A DNA stretch of 64,000 bases from Taudactylus pleione (GCA_031769625.1 JAUIMM010000135.1:4468001-4532000), one strand, 5' to 3'. Shown: positions 11,351-22,556, counted from the first letter of the stretch. The notes: generated by a model from the sequence alone, not told the origin. A program made the numbers and translations.

Positions 11351-11820
11351 TGGATGGTGTGTGGTGCAGGGGGGCCCACACCACACTCCCTGCACCCACA
11401 GGTAATCATACTTACCTCTCCACCGATTCCCGAAGTGCTGCTCCGCAGCGCTATACTGGCGCTGCAGAGCAGCAAACACTCACTGGGATAATAGCGGTGG
11501 ACATTTTCCCAATGATCTGCACATGTGCAGAAAAGATGTCCCCGGAAAAGTAGGCGCGGGCGCCAATATCCCAGAGACCCTCTGGCATGAAGCCAGAATC
11601 TACAGCGCTCAGTGCTGTGCTGAGCCGCCGACCTAGAGGAGGGGGCCCAAATGGAGGCTGCACACAGGCCCCCTCATCTCTTAAAATGTCCCTGCATCAG
11701 GGCCAAAACTAGGATATCTGTCACCCGGTGCAAGGCAGTAATTTAGCGCCCCCTCCCTTCCCGTACCTGGATTTTGTCCTTGCTCCTCCATAAGGCAATG
11801 CACTAGTCAGACGTCCCTGG

Positions 11821-12440
11821 TATAGTGGAAAAGATTCCTGGACTGCACACCCTGAATATATATAATGGGAGGTGCTACCTGATGAGACTAATTGCAGGCA
11901 CAGAAACAGACAAATCTCAGGTGCACAACTCCAGATTATTGATAATATATAAATGCAATAACATTTTGCAATCAATAGAGGTTTTAGCATAATCATAGCC
12001 AAGGTTATGTGGCCTACCTACCATATCCAGGTAACCTCTTTAGGGTAGGTCCCTAACATACTAGGGTTCAAATCCAGAGTGCAGGACCCCCCTAAACTGG
12101 CCCAGCCAAGCTGCCCCAGGGTACCGCCATAGTAAGAAAAGTGCAGTGTAAAGAGATAGTTAGGAGCAGCTGCTGCTGCATATAAAGAATGAAAATAAAA
12201 AAGTGAAGTACATGTATATTAAACAAACAGTGAAGGGTTAAAATGTGTTATAAAAGAAAAATGTGTTATAATGCGGTCCCTGGTATAGTGACTTACATTT
12301 TTCCACACACCATAATGCCCATTACACATTATGCCACACACTGTAATACCTATTACCAAAGTGCCACTTACATATTTGCCCAACACCATTTTATGCCCCA
12401 CAGTAAGGCTTCTAATTACTTTAAAATTACCTGCTCATTG
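11821..12440. mobile_element. Second copy of the 5283 foldback, core inverted, right arm missing
   Basis: The leader and left arm (11826-12195) match 5287-5665. After the shared GAATGAAAATAAAA junction the core follows in the reverse direction compared with 5660-5935, and it leads into the CATGCTCATTG array instead of a right arm. Confidence 0.7.
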
Positions 12441-12845
12441 TCAGGGGTTTCATGCTCATTGTCAGGGGTTTTATGCTCATTACCAGGGGTTCCATGCTCG
12501 TTGCCATGGGGTTTCATGCTCATTGTCATGGGGTTTTCATGCTCGTTGTCAAGGGGTTTCATGCTTGTTGCCAGGGGGGTTTCATACTCGTTGCCAGGGG
12601 GGTGTCATGCTCGTTGCCAGGGGGGTGTCATGCTCGTTGCCAGGGTGATTAATGCTCATTGCCAGGGGGATTCATGCTCATTGCCAGGAGGTTTCATGCT
12701 CGTTGCCAGGGGCTTTCATGCTCGTTGCCAGGGGCTTTCATGCTCGTTGCCATGGGGTTTATGCTCGTTGCCAAAGGGTTTATACTTATTGCCAGGGGTT
12801 TCATGCTCATTGCTATGGGGTTTATGTTCATTGCCAGGGTGTTTC
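12432..12845. repeat. 21-24 bp minisatellite, about 18 copies (TTTCATGCTCATTGCCAGGGG)
   Basis: Imperfect tandem units are present. The long plus-strand frames across it (12243-12899 and 12652-13161) read as repeated HARCQG/CSLPG peptides and are artefacts. The same unit occurs only twice in the related core near 5670-5702. Confidence 0.85.
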
Positions 12846-13119
12846 ACGAGAAAAGATGCAGCTTTCTGGCACTTCCGGGAACGCTATGTGCATTGCTAGT
12901 AGGACCTCTAGCATCTGTCTTCTCCTCGGCGGCGGCCATTTTTGGATGGCCATTTTCTGCAGAGCCCATGCGGATGGAGCCGTCCGCATGGAATCTGCAG
13001 CCCCCAAGTCACCGCGCACTACAAGACTGCGTGGGGTGTCCAGGGCTGAGTCAGCCCTTTTTCACCCCCTGCATTCCGGCACCCGGTGCACGTGCACCTC
13101 TAGCCCCCCTGTGCTGATA

Positions 13120-13127
13120 CTCCAAAG
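13120..13127. repeat. Left 8-bp target duplication CTCCAAAG of the autonomous hAT
   Basis: Identical to 18545-18552, immediately outside the element's terminal repeats. Confidence 0.88.
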
Positions 13128-13277
13128 TAGGGGTGAGCGGGTTCGGTTTTCTGAAATCTGAACCCCCCCGATCCGAGTCCGATCCGAGTCAGGCTCGACT
13201 TTTCCCGCCTGACTCGGATCTGAAATCGAGGCAAAACGTCATCATCCCACCTTCCGAGTCTCGCGGGTTTTAGATCC

Positions 13278-13284
13278 TATATAA
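13278..13284 (+). promoter_or_regulatory. TATA box of the hAT element
   Basis: TATATAA lies 150 bp inside the left end in a GC-rich context. The same box, in the same surrounding sequence, is kept in the degraded relative near 11250. It is the likely transposase promoter, about 1.5 kb from the ATG, which implies a long leader or a 5' intron. Confidence 0.55.
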
Positions 13285-13619
13285 GGTACCCGCGTCGGCG
13301 CCATTTTCTCACTCGGCTGTGGACAGTGAAGAGGGAGGGTGGGAGTTAGGGCTGTGTAGTGTAGTGCTGCTGTTGTCCACTACTTCAAAGTCCATAGGGG
13401 CTGGCTGTGTTGTGCTGTGCTGCTGTTGTTAATAGGGGCTGTGTCCACTACTTCAAAGTCCATAGGGGCTGGCTAGACTGTGTTGTGCAGTCAGTTCTCC
13501 ATAGGGGCTGTGTCCACTCCAAAGTCCTGTGCAGTGTCCCAGTCCTAAAGGGGTGCTGTAGTGTTGTCCAGGGGGTGCTCTGTCCATCAGGGGTGCTCCC
13601 CCCAAGTGCTAAAAAAATT

Positions 13620-14770
13620 ATATATTTTCTGTGTTTGTGAATTGTGTGCGCAGTAGCCGCACGTGCATCAACAAAGTAGTGCCAAGCGTGCGCCTGTGTC
13701 ATAAGTAAAGGGCCGGCTGGCTTGACCGTTAAGGGTGCTGTAACCCCCGAAAGTACACTCCAGTCCAAACCAAAAAAAAAATTATTTTCTGTGTTTGTGA
13801 ATTGTGTGCGCAGTAGCCGCACGTGCATCAACAAAGTAGTGCCAAGCGTGCGCCTGTGTCATAAGTAAAGGGCCGGCCGGCTGGCTTAACCGTTAAGGGT
13901 GCTGTAACCCCCGAAAGTACACTCCAGTCCAAACCAAAAAAAAATTATTTTCTGTGTTTGTGAATTGTGTGCGCAGTAGCCGCACGTGCATCAACAAAGT
14001 AGTGCCAAGCGTGCGCCTGTGTCATAAGTAAAGGGCCGGCTGGCTTTACTGTTAAGGGTGCTGTAACCCCCGAAAGTACACTCCAGTCCAAACCCCCCAA
14101 AAAATTATTTTCTGTGTTTGTGAATTGTGTGCGCAGTAGCCACACGTGCATCAACAAAGTAGTGCCAAGCGTGCGCCTGTGTCATAAGTAAAGGGCCGGC
14201 TGGATTGACCGTTAAGGGTGCTGTAACCCCCAAAAGTACACTGCAGTCCAAACCAAAAAAAAAATTATTTTCTGTGTTTGTGAATTGTGTGCGCAGTAGC
14301 CGCACGTGCATCAACAAAGTAGTGCCAAGCGTGCGCCTGTGTCATAAGTAAAGGGCCGGCTGGCTTGACCGTTAAAGGGTGCTGTAACCCCCGAAAGTAC
14401 ACTCCAGTCCAAACCCAAAAAAAAATTATATATTTTCTGTGTTTGTGAATTGTGTGCGCAGTAGCCGCACGTGCATCAACAAAGTAGTGCCAAGCGTGCG
14501 CCTGTGTCATAAGTAAAGGGCCGGCTGGCTTGACCGTTAAGGGTGCTGTAACCCCCGAAAGTACACTCCAGTCCAAACCAAAAAAAAAATCATATATTTT
14601 CTGTGTTTGTGAATTGTGTGCGCAGTAGCCGCACGTGCATCAACAAAGTAGTGCCAAGCGTGCGCCTGTGTCATAAGTAAAGGGCCGGCTGGCTTGACCG
14701 TTAAGGGTGCTGTAACCCCCGAAAGTACACTCCAGTCCAAACCAAGAAAAAAATTATTTTCTGTGTTTAG
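13620..14770. repeat. 160-165 bp tandem repeat, seven full units plus a partial
   Basis: GTGTTTGTGAATTGTG recurs at 13631, 13791, 13954, 14114, 14274, 14439 and 14603, with a broken start at 14763. Each unit carries a GCACGTGC palindrome (ACACGTGC in one), AAGTAAAGGGCCGGCTGG and an A-run. The units are nearly identical, so the array is young. Minus-strand frames through it are repeat artefacts. Confidence 0.92.
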
Positions 14771-14802
14771 CCGCACGTATATATCAAATCGATATAACAT
14801 AA

Positions 14803-17800
14803 ATGGAGGACCAAACTTTCTCCGATAAAAATAAAATAGAGAAAGATCAAGAACCACTTCCTCCTAGTGCTGAAGCTGCTGCCACTAGTCATGACATAGA
14901 CGATAACATGCCATCAACGTCGTCTGCCAAGGCCGATGCCCAATGTCATAGTAGAGGGCACATACAATCCCAAATGGCAAAGTTCAGGAAAATGACCTTG
15001 AAAAAGACATTTAAATCAGCTGAAGAGAAACGTAAACTTGCCAATATGCCATTTACGACACGGAGTGGCAAGGAACGGCTATGGTCGATCCCTAGTATGT
15101 TCATGACTAGTGGTTCAGCTTCACATGACGATGGAAGCCCTCCTCCCACTAAAAAAATCAAAAGAGTTAAGCTGGCAAAAGCACAGCGAAGAACTGTGCT
15201 TTCTAAGAAGATATCACAAATCCCCAAGGAGAGTCCAAGTGTGGTGGTGGTTACGATGCCTGACCTTCCCAGCACTGGACGGGAAGAGGTGGCTCTTTCC
15301 ACCATTTGCACGCCCCCTGCAAGTGCTGAAAGGAGCACCCACAGTCCACTTGCTGATATGCAAATTGAAGATGTCACTGTTGAAGTACAACAGGATGAGG
15401 ATACTGGTGTAGCTGGCGCTGAGGAGGAAGTTGGCGAGGAGGATTCTGATGGTGATGTGGTTTGTTTAAATCAGGCTCCGGGGGAGACAGTTGTTGTCCG
15501 TGGGATGAAAAAGCCCATCACGGTCATGCCTGGGCAGAAGACCAAACATTCCACCTCTTTGGTCTTGCAATATTTCTATCCAAATCCGGACAACAACTGT
15601 CTTGCCATATGTACCATATGTAAAGGTGAATTAAGTAGTGGTAGGGACGTCAACCACCTAGGAACATCCTCCCTTATACGGCACCTGCAGCGTGTTCATA
15701 AAAAGTTACTGTCAAGTTCAGAAACTTTGGCTAAGACCGTAAGCAGTCCAGGGACACCTAAAGCCCGTTGTCCTGTTGTATCCAAGCGCCTGCAAACCAC
15801 ACCGTCAACTCCCTCCTCGTCAATTTCCTCCTTAGTCAGGATCGGAAGTAGTCCTGCAGGCCATGTCACTGGCATGACTGACTCTCCTATCCGGGATTCC
15901 TCCGGAGGATCCTGCATTGCTACACCTACTGCTGCCGCTGCTGCTGTTGCTGCTGCTGGGAGTCGTTCATCATCCCAGAGAGGAAGTAGGAACACCACTA
16001 CTTTTACTAAACAATTGACCCTCCAACAGTCCTTAGCGAGGAGGATGAAGTACAACAGCAGTCATCCTGAAGCAAAACGTATAACTGAGGCCTTGACTGC
16101 TATGTTGGTGTTAGACGTGCGTCCGGTATCCGCCGTTAGTGCAGTGGGATTTAGACAATTGATGGAGGTAGTGTGTCCCCGGTTCCAAATCCCGTCTAGA
16201 TTCCACTTCACTAGGCAGGCGATACCGAGACTGTACAGAAACATCAGAAAAAGTGTCCTCAGTGTCCTGAAAAATGCCGTTGTACACAATGTCCACTTAA
16301 CCACGGACATGTGGACAAGTGGAACAGGGCAGACTAAGGACTATATGACTGTGACAGCCCACTGGGTAGATGTATCACCTTACGCAGCAACAGCAGCAGC
16401 GTCACCAGTAGCAGCATCTCAGAAACGCCAGCTCGTTACAAGGCAGGCTACGCTGTGTATCACCGGTTTCAGTAAGAGGCACACCGCCGACAACCTCTTA
16501 GAGAAACTGAGGGAAATCATCGCCCAGTGGCTTACCCCACTTAGACTCTCCTGGGGATTTGTGATATCTGACAACGCCACCAATATTGTGCGGGCATTAC
16601 ATCTGGGCAAATTCCAGCACGTCCCATGTTTTGCTCACACAATAAACTTGGTGGTGCAGAATTTTCTGAAAAGCGACAGGGGCGTGCAGGAGACGCTTTG
16701 GGTGGCCCGAAAAATTTCTGGCCACTTTCGCCATTCAGCGACTGCGTGCCGAAGACTGGAGCGCCAGCAAACACTCTTGAACCTGCCCCGCCATCACCTG
16801 AAGCAAGAGGTTGTGACGCAGTGGAACTCAACCCTCTATATGCTTCAGAGGATGGAGGAGCAGCAAAAGGCCATACAAGCCTATACATCCACCTATGACA
16901 TAGGCAAAGGAGGGGGTATGCACCTGACTCAAGCGCAGTGGAGAATGATTTCCGTGTTGTGCAAGGTTCTCCAGCCCTTCGAACTTGCCACACGTGAAGT
17001 CAGTTCAGACACTGCCAGCTTGAGTCAGGTCATTCCCCTCATCAGGCTTTTGCAGGAGCAGCTGGAGAAAGTGAAGGAGGAGCTAAGACGGAGCGATTCC
17101 GCTCGGCATGTGGGACTTGTGAATGAAGCCCTTCATTCGCTTTGCCAGGATTCCAGGGTGGTCAATCTGTTGAAATCAGACCACTACATTTTGGCCACCG
17201 TGCTCGATCCTAGGTTTAAAGCCTATGTGGTGTCTCTCTTTCCGGCCGACACAAGCCTGCAGAGGTGCAAAGACCTGCTGGTGAACACACTGTCAGCTGA
17301 AGCGGAACGTGACACGTCAACGGCTCCTTCTTCATTTTCTCCCGCAACTGGGGCTGCCAGGAAAAAACTTAGGTATCCTAAGCAACCCGCTGGCGGTGAT
17401 GCAGGGCAGGCAGGACCAAGTTTGGACATCTGGTCCGGACTGAAGGACCTGGCAACAATTTCTGACATGTCTACTGTCACTGCATATGATACTGTCACCA
17501 TTGACAGAATGGTGGAGGATTACATCGGTGACAGCATCCAAGTAGGCATGTCAGACAGTCCATACCTGTACTGGCAGGAAAAAGAGGCAATTTGGAGGCC
17601 CCTGTACAAACTGGCTCTATTTTACCTGAGTTGCCCCCCCTCCAGTGTGTACTCCGAAAGAGTGTTTAGTGCAGCCGGGAACCTTGTCAGCGAAAGGCGT
17701 AGGAGGTTGCTTCCACAGAATGTGGAGAAGATGATGTTCATCAAAATGAATTATCAGCTCTTCCAGGGAGACCAGCCTCCAGAAGGTACAGAGGGACCTG

Positions 17801-17916
17801 TGGTGGTGGATTCAAGTGGGGATGAGTTAATACTTTGTGAGGATGAGGATGTACACACTGAAGAGGGTGAGGAATCGGTGGATGAGGAGGATGAGGATGA
17901 CATCTTGCCTCCGTAG
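14803..17916 (+). CDS. hAT superfamily transposase with BED zinc finger, 1,037 aa, intact
   Basis: The protein would cut and reinsert the surrounding element. An in-frame TAA directly precedes the first ATG, which fixes the start. Residues 1-250 are a low-complexity, basic then acidic leader with NMPFTTRSGKERLW. A BED-type finger follows at about 251-299 (C270-x2-C273 and H294-x4-H299), then a Ser/Ala-rich linker. The RNase H-like core shows LTTDMWTS (Asp502), VISDNATN (Asp590), PCFAHTINL and TQWNSTLYML (Trp674), all hAT landmarks. The hAT dimerisation region near the C-terminus carries YWQEKEAIW and SSVYSERVFSAAGNLVSERR, followed by an acidic tail. Length is long for a hAT but similar to ZBED-type transposases. 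No stop or frameshift is present, so it may be active. The alternative, a domesticated ZBED gene, is unlikely given the flanking inverted ends and exact target duplication. Confidence 0.93.
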   Translation: MEDQTFSDKNKIEKDQEPLPPSAEAAATSHDIDDNMPSTSSAKADAQCHSRGHIQSQMAKFRKMTLKKTFKSAEEKRKLANMPFTTRSGKERLWSIPSMFMTSGSASHDDGSPPPTKKIKRVKLAKAQRRTVLSKKISQIPKESPSVVVVTMPDLPSTGREEVALSTICTPPASAERSTHSPLADMQIEDVTVEVQQDEDTGVAGAEEEVGEEDSDGDVVCLNQAPGETVVVRGMKKPITVMPGQKTKHSTSLVLQYFYPNPDNNCLAICTICKGELSSGRDVNHLGTSSLIRHLQRVHKKLLSSSETLAKTVSSPGTPKARCPVVSKRLQTTPSTPSSSISSLVRIGSSPAGHVTGMTDSPIRDSSGGSCIATPTAAAAAVAAAGSRSSSQRGSRNTTTFTKQLTLQQSLARRMKYNSSHPEAKRITEALTAMLVLDVRPVSAVSAVGFRQLMEVVCPRFQIPSRFHFTRQAIPRLYRNIRKSVLSVLKNAVVHNVHLTTDMWTSGTGQTKDYMTVTAHWVDVSPYAATAAASPVAASQKRQLVTRQATLCITGFSKRHTADNLLEKLREIIAQWLTPLRLSWGFVISDNATNIVRALHLGKFQHVPCFAHTINLVVQNFLKSDRGVQETLWVARKISGHFRHSATACRRLERQQTLLNLPRHHLKQEVVTQWNSTLYMLQRMEEQQKAIQAYTSTYDIGKGGGMHLTQAQWRMISVLCKVLQPFELATREVSSDTASLSQVIPLIRLLQEQLEKVKEELRRSDSARHVGLVNEALHSLCQDSRVVNLLKSDHYILATVLDPRFKAYVVSLFPADTSLQRCKDLLVNTLSAEAERDTSTAPSSFSPATGAARKKLRYPKQPAGGDAGQAGPSLDIWSGLKDLATISDMSTVTAYDTVTIDRMVEDYIGDSIQVGMSDSPYLYWQEKEAIWRPLYKLALFYLSCPPSSVYSERVFSAAGNLVSERRRRLLPQNVEKMMFIKMNYQLFQGDQPPEGTEGPVVVDSSGDELILCEDEDVHTEEGEESVDEEDEDDILPP

Positions 17917-18544
17917 AGCCAGTTTGTGCAGGGACACATTAATTGCCAGCTTGTTTTGTGGGGGCCCAAACGAACCAATCATTTCAGCCACAGTTGTGTG
18001 GCAGACCCTGGCGCTGAAATGATTGATTTGTTAAAGTGTGCATGTCCTGTTTATACAACATAAGAGTGGGTGGGAGGGCCCAAGGACAATTCCATCTTGC
18101 ACCTCTTTTTTTTCTTTGCATTATGTACAGTTTGGGGCCTAGTTTTTCTAACTGCCATCCTGTCTGCCACTGCAGTGTCACTCCTAGATGGGTCACGTGT
18201 TTGTGCCGCCCACTTGTGTCGCTTAGCAAAGTCATCCAGCTACCTCGGTGCAACCTTTTGGACATAAAAACACTATTATGAGGTGTTCAGAATAGACTGG
18301 AAATGAGTGGAAATTAAGGTTATTGAGGTTAATAATAGCATAGGAGCAGAAAAACCTACAAATTCGGTGATTTTAGCTGTTTTTATGCTTTTTTTCAAAA
18401 AAATACAGATCCAAAACACAAAACCCAGAACCCAAAACACGGAAGGGTGGTTTTGGCAAAACCAATCCAGATCCAAAACACGAAGAAAGATCCAGATCCA
18501 AAACCAAAACACAAAACACGAAAAGTGGCCGGTGCACACCCCTA

Positions 18545-18552
18545 CTCCAAAG
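18545..18552. repeat. Right 8-bp target duplication CTCCAAAG of the autonomous hAT
   Basis: Identical to 13120-13127. Confidence 0.88.
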
Positions 18553-18679
18553 TGATGTCGATACACGGGTGTGCTGTGCTGTCTATCCAGGGGTGTGCTG
18601 TGCTGTCCATCCAGTGTGCTGTCAATCCAGGGGTGTGCTGTCCATTCAGGGGTACAAAAAGTTAAAAACTAGATTTTTT

Positions 18680-18985
18680 TTTGTGCTGTACCCCAGTGTA
18701 TTCATACAGGTACTGTGATGCTGCAGGCTGTACCCCAGTGTATCAATACAAATACTGTGATGCTGCAGGCTGTACCCAAGTGTATCAATACAAGTACTCT
18801 GATGCTGAAGGCCATACACCAGTGTATCCATACAAATACTGTGATGCTGCAGTCTGTACCCCAGTGTATCCATATAAGTACTGTGACACTGCTGGATATA
18901 CCCCAGTGTATCCAGATTCCATATAATTATTGTGACGCTGCTGGCCATACCCCAGTGTATAAAAATAAGCACTGTGATGCTGCAT
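18680..18985. repeat. 42-bp minisatellite, about 7 copies
   Basis: Units read TACTGTGATGCTGCAGGCTG followed by TACCCCAGTGTATC. Their spacing is 42 bp (GTGATG at 18715 and 18757). The long frames on both strands follow the period and are not genes. The array resembles the one at 1-515 in length and in its position within a hAT element. Confidence 0.85.
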
Positions 18986-19740
18986 GCTGTATCCTACTAT
19001 GTTCACATAAGTGGTGTGATACGGCAGTGTCATTTGCAAACTAAAGTTAATAAAAATTAAAAAATATATATATTTGTTGTTGTACTGTTCCATCCAGTGG
19101 CTGTGCTGTGTTGTCCATCCAGTGACTGTACAAGAATAGGCAAAATAACCTGCGTGCCCACTTCTGTCACAAGAGTCCAACCAGGTTCAGCACACCCCAC
19201 CATACACTACTACACCATATATAAAATATAGGATGGCCATAAAGCACTGGTATCTGTTTCTATGCTCAAAAATATGAAAAGTAGGCTCGCACATGGATAA
19301 TATATCACCATAAGAATATGTAGATGTTAACAATGTGATAACTCACCTAATCTAGGTGGGTGACGTTCACTGAAAGCTATCCTCACTCTTCCTCAGAACT
19401 CCCAACCAGGGATTTGTGATCTCCCAGTACAGGTCTGGTATTACACAGAAGATATCTTAAATTTTCACTGGGATGGAGCCGGTATGTTTACCAACCTTGA
19501 GTCAAGACCTCAGAATATATAAACACACAAGGAATGCTCCTCATAGTGGTTAAAAGTTTACAAATAATTATTTTAATAACAAAATTTAAAACCACAACAG
19601 CAGAATTACTTCGTACCGTTAGGAGCCTTCTGAGAAAGGCGCACATATGAATGAGTTGTGATGGCAAAAAAGCACCCGGGTACACCACTTCCCCTTCACT
19701 ATGTGGACCTTCACAGGATCTCTCATGCACCTCCTCCACA

Positions 19741-19782
19741 GAAGCGTTTCAGACGCTAGTCCTTTGTCAAGGTGTATGGGAG
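19741..19782 (-). ncRNA. Hammerhead-like core in the left arm of the Penelope-like element (candidate)
   Basis: On the minus strand, CACCTTGACAAAGGAC is followed by a short loop, GTCT and GAAACG. This resembles a degenerate hammerhead core (CUGAUGA, stem II, GAAAC). The right arm has the related CACCTTGACAAAGGACTAGC at 23486-23505 with the GAAA lost. Penelope-like arms are known to carry such motifs, but activity is doubtful because the first core block is changed. Confidence 0.35.
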
Positions 19783-20984
19783 GCATGCCCCAGGAGACAT
19801 ATGTATACCCCTAGTAGATCATGTGATCTTATATCTCATTTGCATCTTACTTAACCTTCAGTTTGTTCAGTTTGTCTAACTCCATACAAAATGCGTATCT
19901 TCATATACATATGATGCTATAACATATGAAAATTGTATACTCAAGAGAGTATTTAAGTCAAAATATAAAAAAAAAATGCACATATCCTCTTAATGCAAAA
20001 CACCTGTAAGCACCCCAAAACCCGGAACAGATGTCTCTGTTCCATTCTAAGTCCTTTTAAGGAAATAGATTATAGTCCGTTTTGTCCTTCCCGGAGTTTA
20101 CATCATATTAACTTCCGTGTTCGGTATCGCTGACCTATTCGCCTCTTTGGAACCTGGTGATGACATCAATGCCACTGTAGGAATGAGGCTTGAGATGCTC
20201 ACTGAAGTCCATGAGATTGGGTGGAACGATGACTTGTTCGCCTCTTTGGCGCCAGATGATGACATCAATGCCACTGTAGGAATGAGGCTTGAGATGCTCA
20301 CTAGAGGCTGTGAGATTGGACAAAATGCCACCTCCTCCAGTTGTGTCTCTAAACCTACTTCCAGAGCGGAACTTTGAGATGCATATTGTTGGTATTGGTG
20401 AAACTCAGAGAACCGGAAGTTCCTTGTTCTTCTAACTGTAACGGGGACTTCCATATCTATGGATGTTAATAGCGTTTGTTGGTCTATTCTACCTTGAACT
20501 ATTCATATTTGGCATGTGATTCATATTAAACATGAAAGGCAAAATAGAAAGGTATAAATAGTCGGTATAATAAAACCTTTAATATATAATAAAAATACAT
20601 AAAATAACCTATTAAACTGTATATATATCTAATACTTAAATAATCTCAGGTAAGTATATCATATCAACAAGAGACCATTAGTTATTTAAAATATATATAT
20701 ATCAATAATAAAAATCTATTATACATGACCTATAAGAATCCTTCAACATAAATATTACATGAAACTTCATAAGATCATTGCAGGGTAGGTATTCTTTAAT
20801 AATAAAAAAAATAAGAGAAACCATTTGGTCTCAATATCAACATATAAGCCCAAAGGGGCCAAAGTGCGAAGTTCAAAAATGATCCTCATTTCAGTTCTAG
20901 CAAGTTCCCCCTTTAACTTTAATACCACAGAAAGAGACAAGATCTTCTAACATACAATTATGTTCTCTTTTGAAATGAAATGAA

Positions 20985-22556
20985 ACATTATGCGTCTCTA
21001 ACCCTTTTTTATGTTCCTATAATGTTCTCCTAGTCTAATCTTCAACATTCTAGTTGTCTTGCCAATATGCTGTTTGCTACAAGAGCATTCCAGTAAATAT
21101 ATGCAAGTTTTTGAATGGCATGTAATAAAATCGAAGATATAGTATATCGTACCAGGTGAAGTAGATTTATACTCTGTCATATTGCTCATGGGTCTTTTAC
21201 AATATTTGCACATCGTGCAGGACCCACATCAGAAAAAAACTTTCAAGTTTATAGTTTTTATAGAGTTAGGGCCAGTCACCACACTCTTCACTAATTGATC
21301 TTTTAGATTCCTAGCTTTACAGTAAAGGAATTGTGGTTTTTCACCTATGAGGTTCTGTAACATGGGTTATGATTTAAAATGTTACAATGTTACTAAATTA
21401 TACCCTCTACAGCCTTATGTTATCCATGATACCGTGTGCTAAATGCTAAACTCAATATTAGGTTCTTAGTTAATGTAGTGTTCTTTTTCCCCTCTAGAAT
21501 CTCCCCTCTGTCTTTTGTTCCCACCAACAATCTTGTTTTTTAAATTTGATTGGCTTCATACCCCTTTGAGACAAACTTATTTTTTAAAATTTGGATTGAA
21601 CATAGGAATCATCTATGTTCATGCAGTTCTTTCTGATACGGTGGAACTGTCCTTTAGGGATGCCACCTAACCAGTTTTTGTGATAATTACTTTCATAACT
21701 TATGAAGGAATTACAATCTGTGGGTTTCATATAATTTCTCATTCTGATATCATCATCTTCAATAAAAATAGTGAGGTCTAAAAAATGGACTGCATGTTCA
21801 CTTATATTGAATGTTAAATTATTGTTGTTGGAATTGTCATTTAGACGGTTACAGAAATTTGCAAGGGAAGCTCTACTGCCCCTCCAAATAAAAAATACTT
21901 TGTAGATGTATTGTACCCAGGACACCAGACTGTCCCCAAAACCATGCCTGTTCCAGACTGCCGTATTCTCCCAATGGGCCATGAAGAGGTTGGCATAGCT
22001 TGGGGCCAGTCTGGTGCCCATGGCAGTTCCTATCAGTAAATAGAAGGAGTCTAAGAACCACAAAAAATTGTTATTCAATATGAATAAAATGCTGTCCAAA
22101 ATGAATTTCTTAAATTTTTCAGACATATCTTCTTTATCTAATAATATTTAGCTCCCACTATACTTTTATGATGTTGAATAATTGTACATCCACTGTAATT
22201 AACCAGAAGTCTGGTTCCCAGTTGATAGAGGGCAGTTGTTTTAGTATTGAGATTTTGTCCTTTAGATATGATCTAGTTTTGATAACTACAGGTTGTAGTA
22301 AATGATCTAAAAAGTGTGAGAGATTTGATGTGATTGAATTCATGCCTGCTACTATGTAACGTCCTGGCGGTGCATCTATGTTTTTATGAATTTTCGGCAA
22401 GATATACAGTAAGGGGATGGTAGGCTTTTCTATCTTCATGTATAGTTTTTCTTTATCATTAAAGGCCCCTTTATTAGTATATAAGGGTAGAAGTTATCCA
22501 AATCCTTTTCTATTCTTGTTGTGGGGTTAGGAGAAAATCCCTTCCCCAAACTCTAT
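20985..22556 (-). pseudogene. Penelope-like RT / GIY-YIG endonuclease, broken
   Basis: Reading leftwards, 22439-22158 encodes an RT finger region with LYILPKIHKN and PPGRYIVAGMNS. 22126-21584 encodes the palm with GTAMGTRLAPSYANLFM and HFLDLTIFIEDD. 21213-20998 encodes the C-terminal GIY-YIG nuclease start (CIYLLECSCSKQHIGKTTRM). The expected catalytic Y-x-D-D box is altered (YIYKVFF), so the palm aspartates are lost. Frameshifts and stops separate the pieces. Full Penelope-like proteins are roughly 700-900 residues, and only about half is readable here. Confidence 0.8.

Larger units (their letters stand above)
11698..13111. mobile_element. hAT-like non-autonomous element hosting foldback and minisatellite
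   Basis: It starts CAGGGCCAAAACTAGG and ends CTCTAGCCCCCCTG, a plausible pair of hAT-type ends. The flanking 8-mers do not match clearly, so the boundaries are tentative. Inside are a foldback relative (11821-12440), a 22-bp minisatellite (12432-12845) and a GC-rich right end. Confidence 0.45.
13128..18544 (+). mobile_element. Apparently complete autonomous hAT transposon, 5,417 bp
   Basis: The ends are TAGGGGTGAGCGGG at the left and GCACACCCCTA at the right, so the first eight bases of the two inverted ends are identical and ten of eleven match. Perfect CTCCAAAG duplications flank it. In order it has a TATA box (13278), seven 160-bp tandem repeats, one uninterrupted transposase ORF (14803-17916) and about 630 bp of 3' sequence. 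The exact target duplication and intact ORF indicate a recent insertion. The host gene on the same strand is not disrupted because this is intronic. Confidence 0.88.

Noticed and set aside
12243..13161. 218- and 169-codon plus-strand frames with repeated CQG/CSLPG peptides
   Set aside because: They follow the 21-24 bp minisatellite and foldback sequence, with no known domain.
13620..14770. CRISPR-like array (regular repeats)
   Set aside because: Direct tandem repeats of 160 bp without spacers, inside a eukaryotic transposon.
13448..14857. Several minus-strand frames with a repeated VKPAGPLLMTQAHAWHYFVDARAATAHTIHKH peptide pattern
   Set aside because: They mirror the 160-bp tandem repeat upstream of the hAT ORF and do not code for a separate protein.
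14803..17916. Domesticated ZBED-type host gene
   Set aside because: Inverted ends and an exact 8-bp duplication enclose the ORF, so it is a mobile element.
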